Notes under the pieces: model-generated
The model's database searches: none
What the model saw: the letters and a program-made list of their open reading frames with translations, nothing else
Told to the model about the DNA's origin: nothing
Program-made: the position numbers and the translations under genes
Shown here: positions 36,130 through 47,300 of the stretch, piece by piece
How the letters are laid out: each line of letters begins with the position of its first letter
How positions within the stretch are numbered: position 1 is the first letter of the stretch
Origin: Acanthopleura granulata
Taxonomy: Eukaryota; Mollusca; Polyplacophora; Chitonida; Chitonidae
Assembly: GCA_016165875.1 (NCBI GenBank)
Contig: JABBOT010000005.1
Span: forward strand, 1,321,823-1,385,822
Reading direction: 5' to 3'
Length of the DNA stretch: 64,000 nt

Positions 36130-36710
36130 ATCTTTAAACCTAGGCGTCAAAATCGACATCCTAACACCACCCGTCAACCAGAAATGCCGCTCCCAATCAG
36201 TAATCACAAGACCAGTTTCGAAAACCAAGAAAGTATATAAAATAAAAAATTAGGCAGGATTCTTTCAAAGTGAAGCAGTCAACAGTTTTTAGTGAAGACA
36301 AAAAGACGCTCAATGAATGTTCTAGGCGGATGATTGCATATATCACCACGATGAACACACTGCCCCAGCCCCGGGTTAGGCTAAGAGGAATTCTACACAA
36401 GTCCTAGAGGTACTGAACACTCCGTCCTTATTTACAAACAAGCGAGGCGTACTCATTGTAAAACTTTAGAAACAGATTGAATCTAAGCGTCGAAACCGAC
36501 ATTCGCACCTTATACAGCCGTCGACCAAAATCGGCGTTCCGTATCAGTAATCACGAGACCAGTTTCCAAAACGACAATTACAATACAAACATCTAGAGAA
36601 CTAAGAAAATATGTAAATATGAAATTAGGACTGGCTCATGCAAAGAGAAGCAGTCAAGAGTTTTCAATGATGACGAAAAGATGAATGAATGTTACGGAGG
36701 CGGATGAATA
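36130..36710 (+). repeat. Two diverged direct copies of about 330 bp
   Basis: 36,130-36,335 and 36,480-36,705 share 'cagtaatcac', 'agaccagttt', 'aagcagtcaa' and 'gaatgtt...ggcggatga' in the same order and spacing. Origin unknown. Confidence 0.7.
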
Positions 36711-37009
36711 GAATCGGCATCCAAATCGTGGTACCATTTCAGTATATATGGTGCTGATAACCAGCTATATATCTCAGTGGCGCATATGATTGCAACTGTT
36801 TGACGAAATAACCATGCCACACTAGTGTTTGCATTAATAACTTGTGACGTTGATTGAAATCATCACACAACACACATGTTCCAACAAATGCTACAATGCG
36901 AGATATAAATACGCAATAATGCAGGACCCTTCGGGGTGAAGATTAAGACAGAACATTAGCACCTTTTACCATAATATGTGGATGTAGGCTTACACTCATA
37001 GTCAGCTGA

Positions 37010-37142
37010 TTTATAGAAAGTACGTAGGAAGGACTGTCAGCAACCTGCAGATGGTCGTAGGTTTTCCCCGGGGTCTGTTGGTAGCCGTCATATAAGTGAA
37101 ATATTGTTGGTACGGTGTAAAACACCTCTCGACTGAATAAAT
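37010..37142 (+). repeat. SINE-like repeat R1, truncated
   Basis: Blocks 'tcagcaacctgcagatggtc', 'ttttccccggggtctg' and 'catataagtgaaatattgtt' ending in 'aataaata'. Confidence 0.7.
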
Positions 37143-37186
37143 ATTTTATAGAACTATATGGGTAACACAGATTACCTTTGAGTCAA

Positions 37187-37325
37187 ACAAATCGAGAGAA
37201 ACTCCGAGTATTGGAGTTGGTAGCCGTCTATATTTCGGCATAACCGTGCATACCTGCATAGGTTTCCTCTGGCCAGTCCAGTCGAAATATAGACCACCAA
37301 GATGTTCGGAGTTTCTCTTGTTTTG
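37187..37325. repeat. Imperfect inverted repeat, about 45-50 bp arms
   Basis: The left arm holds 'gagagaaactccgag' and 'gtctatatttcg'; the right arm holds their complements 'cgaaatatagac' and 'cggagtttctctt' in the opposite order. The loop is about 30-40 bp. Transcribed, it would fold into a long hairpin; it could also be a small non-autonomous DNA transposon. Confidence 0.7.
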
Positions 37326-37902
37326 CTGATTATAGTACTGGTAAAGGCAATTTGTCTTTTAAAGTAAAATTGTGGATTTTTTTTCACAACCTTATTTTTA
37401 TTGTTTGGTAATGTTTGTAATGGTAATGGTTGGAAAGGCTCGATCTGCGCATGAGTACACATTCCAGTGGTACACAAGAATTTTTCAAAAGGGAAAATGA
37501 AAGTAGGAAAGTTCATTTCAAATCGCTTCCATCAAACATTATCAATAAGTCCCACCTGAAAAAATCAAGCATGTATGCTGTAATAGGAAGGCAGATTAAA
37601 ATCAAATGAGTGAGACACTTAATAATGAAACTTTTGATTTATAAGAGTCATGGAAAAGCCTACAATTCTGTTGAACTTTACTGATACTCATTTATCTAAT
37701 GCATTACATTTAGAAAAGCAAGCCGAAAATTAAAAAAGAGGAAGGCCTATAGCTTTGGAGACAGGTTTTACTTCTTTCCACTTTCTCACTTCATTTATTT
37801 ATTTTTTAACTTAGAAGTACCTGATTTAAAGACAGGATTATGGTATTTTATTAATTGCTTGAGTTGTTAAGTCTGATCACACTTATTTAAAAACTTATCT
37901 GC

Positions 37903-38029
37903 TATAAATACGGCTCACAGTTCCACTGGATTTGATGTAAAGATGTTTTCATTGAAGCCACTAAACAAGAACGATATGGTGACTTTCCCTCCAGAATTCT
38001 GTATCGAACACATCGTCTCGGCTAACGTG
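37903..38029 (+). promoter_or_regulatory. Possible TATA promoter and short first exon
   Basis: TATAAATA at 37,903-37,910 is followed 33 bp later by ATG (37,943), then 28 open codons (MFSLKPLNKNDMVTFPPEF...) ending at a good GTGAGT donor near 38,030. No downstream exon was found and the product is not recognised, so this may be chance. Confidence 0.25.
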
Positions 38030-38030
38030 A

Positions 38031-40136
38031 GTGTAGCCCTGGTCTTGTCCACTACGAAATTTGTCTGAGAGGAGGCGTTCAGTTCGATCAAAATCCTCTC
38101 AAGATAAGTGATATTAAAGGATCAATGTTACAGTTAAACTATTGTTATAAGGTAAGGTACCACGCGATTGTGCTTATAACCAGCCTTGGATACAGAAATG
38201 AATTATCGCAATGCCATCGCTTGAGGTTTAACCACGTTTTAAAGGAGAAGATCGGATAAGTGTAACATCAATTGTAGTGAAAAGAGTGAGGTTTGAAGAT
38301 TTAAAGGACACCAAACGGTAATTTTCAGACATTCTGTAAGAAAAATATGTTTCATCGCCTTAAGCTCATATAGCTGTCAGAAGACGAGACATTTTACCGA
38401 GCCGATGAAGGGCTAATTGATGTGAATCGGGTCTTGATTTCTCTTGCGATATTCAGCTCGTCTGTATTCGACATGCTGTATGTGCAGCCAAAATCCGCAT
38501 CCTGTGGCAGACTGCCAGCTCTTTGTTGTGGTCTGTGCACCAACAAAACAATGGACAGCAGCCAACTGTCCGTAATTGAATTGAATTCTCATCCATGAGG
38601 CCTATATGACCCGTGTTATGTACATTCAAAAGGTGTAATGGAAATGATTTGAGGGTCCGTTTCATGTCATATCCGCTAATCTCCTTTAATTGGCTTTCTT
38701 CTCTTGATGGCCCATCAGTTGGGGAATTATACACAGAACAATTAGCATATCTATTTTGTCGAACCATCGATGGGGTCCAACCTAATATCTATGTGCCCAA
38801 CCTTAGTACTCTGACAAGGCTCATAGTTACAATAGGTACAATATTAAACAGACACACGTTATCAGGTGTTCTCTTAGACTAGCTTGGCTACAAGCATTTC
38901 TCAAACCAAATTTCTTCTTTACAAGTCTACCCAAGATGTTAAAAAGCCCAAAGTTTATGCATCCTCATAGACTTTGGGGCACTAGCATTGTACAAGTATG
39001 GTAACTATTGTCAGATAAAGGCTAGATTTATCCACATTGCAAATAATAAATTCACTTTCTAATGATAGTTAACTGATTTTAATTCTGACCTGTAGGTCTT
39101 GCCTACAGCACGTATATTTCTGCAATCATGCACCGGATTTACATCTAGTGACTTAATTTTGTTTTAAAGAGCTGTGTCATTCTGTTCTCACATTACATCT
39201 TAGACAGCTGAAGACAGTTGTAGATGTTGCATTTCTGCTGCGTCAGAGCGGTGTTCTTAAATCCTTAAATAACGAGTGCAGTACACAATTTCTTCGGGTG
39301 TAAAATTGGTGGAAGTGTTGATAAGACTTCAGCGTACAGGTGGGTTTAAGCTTTTTTTTCTTCATATGGTTATAGCTACGGTCTGTAATTGCAGTGGAAA
39401 GAGGTTTCAAAATGCATTATGTATGTCTCCCTAAGTGGGAAACTGTGCAGCAATCTGTTGCCTTGTTGTACCAACTGTATTTCCTTCGGCAAGTTCTTTA
39501 CAGAAAACTGGTGGGTCGACCTGTCTTCTTTCCCTCGTGATGAATGTTTAATTGAGTGCTGAGAAGAAAATAGCTCCGAGGGTGGAAATTGGGAGAAAGT
39601 TAGGGTGGAAATAGGTTGTTTTTAAGGACATTTGGGACGAATGGCAATAAATTACACAGTGTCCAAACATTGTAATATTGTTCATGGTAGAATTGAGCTC
39701 GGTTAGATCCAACATTAAATGTTCTGAATCATTTTTCTAGACTTTAAGTTGGGAGGGGGGAGAGGAACTGTCGTCTGCAACCAAAACTAGAAACTAGTCC
39801 ATGGTCACGTTATTATCTAAACCTAGTACACAAGGTAGGTTCAGATGGACATTTATTATTTGTGACTAAATTCAACACCTTACGTAGATCGGTTCATGGC
39901 ACAGTGTAAAAATCTTCCACAAGGTAAGACTTAATCGGTGTAAAATCGGTGTGTTTTTCGTAACTTTACTCTTAAATGTGTCTCAAATAAGGCCGTCATT
40001 TAGAACTATAACGCATAGACATTTAGGAAAGAGTCATTTACGAAATAGTTACAAGAAATTTATTTACAAGAACAGTCACGAAAATTTTTCGTGAAAGATG
40101 CCTATAATATTCCTGAAGTGGTGTTAAGCCAGAATT
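38031..40136. other. Intergenic, nothing recognised
   Basis: AT-rich. Open frames on both strands near 38,453-38,882 overlap each other and have no motif or splice partner. No repeat family of the window is evident. Confidence 0.5.
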
Positions 40137-40276
40137 CATTTATTCATTTATTCTTTTCTGATACATGTAGTTATTATTAATTTATTCTTTCCTGATACAT
40201 GTAGTTATTATTCATTATTCTTTCCTGATACATGTAGTTATTATTCATTATTCTTTCCTGATACATGTAGTTATCA
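40137..40276 (+). repeat. Four-copy tandem repeat of about 32 bp
   Basis: Copies of 'ttctttcctgatacatgtag' plus 'ttattattcatta'. Non-coding. Confidence 0.9.
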
Positions 40277-41149
40277 TTAGGTGTTTCTGTTATAATAAAC
40301 GGAATAATTAAAGTTAAAGGTGTTTATAGACCAGTGGTTTTATACTATACACAAATACACCGAGTTCCGGGATAGTGAAAGGAGGATAGCAGAATAAAGC
40401 AAATCTCAGATCTAATTCACTCCTAGTCATATGCAGATTCTTGGTGTTGACCTCCTCCTGCGAGGTCGTGAGAAATGATCTGCCAACCGCTATTCTGTCA
40501 GCATTGTAGTGAACAGATGCTCAGATCTCAGTCATGTTTGTGCATACTCTGAGTCCTTAGAATTCCACCAGAATATTGCAAGAGAATGACCTTAAAGAGG
40601 TCGTAAAATAAAGGTAATTGATTTGCGAGAAATGGGTTGAATTTAAATTTTTTTTCTACTTTGATATTACTTTGTCACTGTTTTGGGCGATTGAAGTTAA
40701 CCTGGGGGAGCTTGTAAATTCTTCATGACTCAAATCTATTGCATTTACAATAAAATTGAAAGTATACATAATGCTTGGAAAGGAATGGGTGAGTAAATTG
40801 TAGTAAAACCGGACTATAACCATAAGGTTAACCGGAAGCAGAGATGGACCGGGAAGATGCTTTATGTTCATATCACCAACCGCGTTTGTAAGGCACCGCT
40901 CACGACTGCTCGCAGTACTCTGGCAAATAATGATCCTCTGATGAACGTCATGTTAATGAATAAATCTAGTTTTCTCCGTGTCCCAAAGCTGCTTAGTACT
41001 TCTCGTGACTGGTAGATACTGCGCTTACACGTCACCAAAACACAGTGTAAAATTTTGCGAAAGGTAAATCTAAACATTGCATAAGAATATGGTTGTTAAT
41101 TACACCCATACCCACCAATGTAAATATCACTTGTAGGATAAATATCAAG

Positions 41150-41300
41150 ATGGCGTGGACAGGAGGCGAGATTCGGAAGAAAGTGCCAGGAAGAGGCCAT
41201 TGGAAGCGACCAATAGAATTCATCCTCTCCCTGGTGGGCTTCTGCGTGGGCATGAGCAGTGTGTGGAGATTCCCGTACTTAGCCATGAGGAATGGTGGCG
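41150..41300 (+). CDS. SLC6-C exon 1 (N-terminus and TM1)
   Basis: Residues 1-50 plus one base: [11 protein letters not shown], then [18 protein letters not shown] and [16 protein letters not shown]. Donor GTGAGT. The family motif GLGN reads GMSS, so the Na1 Asn is Ser37. Confidence 0.92.
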
Positions 41301-44300
41301 GTGAGTGTGGGCATGAGCATTGTGTGGAGATTCCCGTACTTAGCCATGAGGAATGGCAACGGGAGCTTAGGCACGAGCAGTGTGTGGATATTCCCGTAGT
41401 TAGCCATGTAATATGTAATATTTCGTTATTGACGAGAAGGCCACAATTGGTCCGCATTGGTACAGTGTACTGTTACTGCTGTCTCCGGTTTGGGGTTTAG
41501 CCAAGTACTTCTCTAAATATGACCGCTTTATGACTGCTCTTCTGCTACAGACAAAACCATGATGTGGCATAAAGAAGGTCAAAAACGATGTTAAACCCAA
41601 AGCATTGTTATTTGCCTGTTTACAGGAGCGTTTCTAATACCATACGCCATGTTCGCTGTTGTTGTTGGTGTCCCGTTGGTGTTCATGGAGACGGCTTTAG
41701 GACAATATTTCCAGCTGAGTCCCCTCCTCATCTTCGACCTGTGCCCTTTGTTTAAAGGTGTATTTTACTAATATATATTAAGGTTTTCAATAGCACAGAA
41801 GCTATTATAAGTTCTCGGTCCTTTGTTTTCCTCCGCAAACTTGGTGATGTGTGTGCAGAAAAGGTATTCTTACGCAGCCTTTCAAGCCAAGTTCATTTTA
41901 AGTCACACGGTAGAAAAGGTTTTTCAAATTATCTCTATGTTATATATGGATTGAAAACGGATTTCACCCAAATGTAAGATTAAGCCTAAATTTCCCAAAT
42001 GAACTCATCTACGGATGTACGAAGTTTGCTATCGCTGAAAATGTGAAAACGAACAGCTTGAGAAAGTCACCCGGTTTTTCTCTGTTGAAGGAGTTGGCAT
42101 TGCCACGACGCTGGTGTCCTTCGTTGCATTTGTGTATTATATGGTGATCCTTGCGTGGACTCTGTACTTTCTGGCCATGTGCTTTAACCCTGTGTTACCC
42201 TGGGCCACGTGTGGTAATCCGTGGAATACAAACTCCTGTATGCCAGTATTGACAGAATCCAGCGGCAAACTGGCAAATACGTCTGTCATTGAACTACTTT
42301 ACACCAATGCATCCGGGAATATGGCCACTGAAGAATTCTGGACGTAAGTTTCGTAATTCGTTGTCCTTTTGAAGTCTGTCAAATCAAGAGACCGGATGCA
42401 GAAAACTGTATAGGCCTACTCTTTGCATACCGGTACTCTTAGGTGCACTATTGCTTAAGGAGGGGTAATCCGCCATGTTTTAGCTGTTTTGTCGTTTTGG
42501 TGCATTACTGGCTAAGTAAGTGTTATTCGTTTTGTTATAACACCAACGGAAAAATAATCAAGACAGGCTCAGTGCCTGGGTGCTTTTATGTACAGAGCTT
42601 TCAAAATCAAGACATTTGCTGTGGATCAACAGAAAACGTCTTGACACATAAAAGCATTCAGGCATTGAACTTGTTGTCATGTAGATCATACCTTCTCCAC
42701 AGACACTGAAGATCACTTTTTGCTTACGGCTATTTAAGTGACTTCTTGGCCCCCTAAACACGGCGTTTACATAGGCAAACACTGTGTGGAAATGTTCAAA
42801 TGTCACTGTCATGTACTGTGTACAGGAACAACGTGCTGGAGATCACGTCAAGTATTGACGAGCCCGGGCGCATTCCGTTACATCTGTTCCTGTCTCTTCT
42901 GGCTGCATATGCTCTAGTGTATGTGTGTATCTTCAAGGGAATAGAGTCGTCCAGGATTGTAAGTGCTGTATATAATGCTGCTATACGGATTTGCACGTGA
43001 TTTTTCGAAGAGAATAGCATTTACATATTAACAATTTTAAACTTAGGCAAATGTCTCCAATAATGGACATTCCAGATCAGAAGTCATAAGATATCAGGTT
43101 TACAAAATAACGTTCAACACAAACAAAGAAATAGCTAATTTGTTTTTAGCAGAAACATTTTCCATTACAACTTTGAAACATGAATACCACCACAGTAAAA
43201 AGAATTGCTTAATTGAAAGACCCAGCTATGGCGCCGTGATTCTACTAAATATTTTAGTTACAAAAATCAGCTTCATTGTCTTTGGAAACAATTTTCACCA
43301 AGATATTTGCGACCTAGTGTACAAATAAATTAGGAATTTGTTGTTTCCAGCTTAACACACTAGCGCATGTTTTATGTTACCAATCTGTGTATATTACAGT
43401 TACTGACCCGTGTTTCCAGCTTAATACACTACCTTTACGTTTTATGTTACCAGGCGGTGTATATTACTGTCACTGCCAGGGTTTCCAACTCAGCATGCTA
43501 CTTTGTTTTATGTTATCAGGTTGTGTTCTGTATATTACAGTTAATAAACATGTTTCCAGATTAACACACTACCGTTTGTTTCGTTACTCTACTGTGTCTA
43601 TTACAGTTACTGCCCCATGTTTCCAGCTTAACACACTACCTTACGTTTTTCGTTACCAGGCTGTGTATATCACTGTCACTGCCCCGTGTTTCCTGCTCCT
43701 ACTCTTACTGGCCTGGCTCCTAACCCGACCGGGCTCCACAGGCGGGCTCTTGTTTTACATTACTCCTCGCTGGGAGAGAGTCACACAATTCCAGGTAACG
43801 CTCACACCTGATCTCCTGTTCCCTTAGCAGGTTCAAAACAGCTAAAACGAACAGACTTTTTGTAATACCTGTATACAATATCAGTTCTACATGTGATACA
43901 CACTGGATAGTCACTGGTGTGAATGCCTTTGTCTACCTATCTGTCTGTCGGAAACGAAAAATGCTATGCAACCATTTAGACACAATCTTGTGTACATCTT
44001 GGCTTTAGTCCATGTAGTAATCCAGAAGATTTTGCAATATTCTGGATCTGGATTAGGATGCATTAATTTTTTGAAGTCTTTGGATAACAAACAGAAATGC
44101 AGAGTATTGTTCCTTTGTATGTAGTGTAGAAATTTGTACATTTGCTGTCGTAGTTGAGACGGACGTGGCCATAATCCTTCACTCATTCCAGTTGTGAATG
44201 ATTCCGTGACAAAGACAATGAAGCAAATGAGTTGTTCCTTGAAAAGTTTTCTCTTTCTATCTTATTGTATTAGTTTTGTCTATATCACTGACTATGCCCT

Positions 44301-47300
44301 GCACATTTAATTGGCACTTTATATTAAAGCTCTCCAATGGTCATTAAAAACCCCAAAGCAAAGACTCTGCACGTTTCATAGTAGTTATGACTTATATACA
44401 ATAATGACTTTGAATCTTAATGGGTGACAGTTTTCTCTTCACGTCTGAGGCCATGTATACAGCCAGATCTGTCCAAAAATAAGTAAAACAACTGGTCACC
44501 TTGTATAATGGCCCCATGTTGTCGTTAAATGGTATTTTGAAGTCATATAACTGTAAATTTAAAGCCCATAACTTTGTCTTAGCCCTTGTCAGTAAGCTGA
44601 TATGTATGAAACGTCACGCTCCTACATTGTGTCACGCAAAGAAGCGAGGAAAAGACAAGGACGGATTTTTAATCATCACACGGACGTAATGCTCACATAC
44701 GTCTGTCTACATGTATGTCAAGGTTATGTATTAAAAGTTACTACGTCTAGTTATGAGAAATACATTCATACGATAACACATGAAGCATATAGTAGGCTTG
44801 TTTATGAATTCTTGGGTTACGGCTCAGGACATGAAAGCCCAAGGCATCGTGTATTAGATGTGTGTCAAATGATCTACTCTAGACAAAGTAATTTATTTAT
44901 TTATTTATTTATTCATTCATTCATTCATTCATTCAATAAAGCCATCGTCAACTATTTTTACTTATGGGATGGTTGTTTCATTGGTGAACAAAAACGAAGT
45001 GCCCGGGATTAACTGTGTGAATTACAGATGTTACAAGCTTCTGTTGGACTTTCGCGCCATGTTGTTGGAAGACAACGTGGTTTAAGACCGAGCGAATAGC
45101 CACATGATCGCCGTATAAGGGTTATTCTCAGTATGACATTTTTTCATTTTGTCTGATTTCTTGTTATCCTTCTTAGCCCTGGTTGGAAGCCTTTATCCAT
45201 GTGTTTTACTCCATGGGACCAGGCTATGGCGGCCTTATCAACCTCGCCAGCTTTAACCCTTTCCATCAGAACTGTTTCAGGTCTGTGCATTAATGACAAG
45301 GGTTCAAATAATGTGTGGTTAAATCTTTCTATGTTACACAAGGTCAGTATTGAAATATTGGCGTCGTGAGACATTATAGTCAACCATAATGGAGGGTCCA
45401 TAATGGCTTCCAGGGCCATATTTATTTATTCCTTTATTTATTTACGTACCGCCATACAGGAGAACCATTTATAAGACTAAAGCTCACATGTGCAAAGAAA
45501 TATTAAACTGTATCCTCAACTGCTTGTCAAGATAGGGCATACATTTGCAAATGTTGTAATATTTGTATCTTTTGTGTTGTGTCTTCAGAGATTCTATAAT
45601 AGTTGTGGTCGCCGAAGTGGTGACGTCCATTTTCTCCGGCGCTGTGGTATTCGCTGGTGTGGGGTACATCGCTTACCAGGCAGGGGCGCACGTGGCTGAC
45701 GTCATCATCCCAGGTGAAAAGCAATATGCAAACGCTATGCCATGACAATTATCATTTCGTAGTGAAACAGTCATCTGTGACGGTAGTATTCAGTAATTGG
45801 GTGCCTGGATTGACAAATTCTCTCTTACAGTAGACGAATAATGCGAAATCGGTTTACCCATAAAGCATCAGAGCATTTAAGAAACCCGGAATTACATAAG
45901 GTGGAAAGGATCTATATGGTGAAAGACTGGAATACAGATCAATATTTCGGATTGTTTGCCTCTAGTTAAAAAAAACATATTATATGTTTATCCTTGGATA
46001 CTTGGACATATTGGCATATATCCCAGTAGCACAATTTTTGCGTGCTGAAAACAGAAGCAAAAATCCTAGAAAGATAAAATATATTTTAAAAATATTTTTT
46101 AAAAGATATAATAAAAATCTTGTTTAGCCCAAGATTTGTCGGTAGGCATGATGATTTCTCATTGACATCTTTATTTCTTTCATTTCCTCTCGCAGACATG
46201 GTAAATTACCACTTGACCAGAAAATAAAGAACTGTTATACATAGTTTGAGCCGCCGTCCTTGCTGCTTGCTTTCTTCGTAGGTCCTGGCCTATCATTCAT
46301 CACGTACCCTAGTGTCGTGGCCTCGATGCCGATTCCCCAGCTCTGGGCTGTCTGCTTTTTTCTGTTAATCCTGTCCCTAGGACTGGACAGTCAGGTGTGT
46401 ATAGATGTAGACTACCATGGCGTCTAGGCACATCGGGCCAGTTCAATGCTGGGAATACAGCCTCAGCTATTAGGGCACCTAGGTGATTATAAAGCAAGGA
46501 TATGCTATAGTACCTGAAACTGTTCCAAAATACATTACGTAAAATTGCATGTAATCTCGCAAAAGACCTTTAACACCTACACACATTCTCATCGTTTAAA
46601 TTTATTTTTCTGCAGTTACATTTATGTGGCTACATGTAACAAATGTGTCTACAAATGTATTAAATTATATACAAATCGTAGTCCATCTCTGTATGTTAGC
46701 TGAATACCTTAGATAGGTCCACACAGGCAAACACGTCGAGACACGTGTCTTGTATTTGTAACTAGCATTGACCGTGCAGAGTGTGGAAGATTTAATATTG
46801 TTTGATATCGATATTAAGCCTCCAAGTCCACCGATATTATTTATTTATTTATTTCATTGGTGTTTTACTCAAGAATTTTGCTCAAGAATATTTCACTTAT
46901 ACGACGGCGACCAGCATTATTGTGGGAAGAAACCGGGCAGAGCCCGGATGAAACCCACGGCCATCCGCAGGTTGCTGGCTGACCTTCCCACTTACGGCCG
47001 GAGAGGAAGCCAGCATGAGCTGAACATGAACTCACAGCGACCGCATTGATGGGAGTCTTCGCGTCATTGCGCTGCGCTTGCGTGCTAACCGACTGCGCCA
47101 CGGAGGCCCCCGCCCGATGTTTTCGTTACTTTCTCCCACGTCATTGATACGTTTTTCTCTCTGCATTAACAGAAATTTTGATTACTAATGAATTTGAGTT
47201 TTCACGACCTCCAGGTGTTTTGACGATCTTTACGCTATCTCTCGTTTGTGGCAGTTTGCCATGCTCAAAACGGTGACTTCCGGCCTGACTGACCTCTTTC

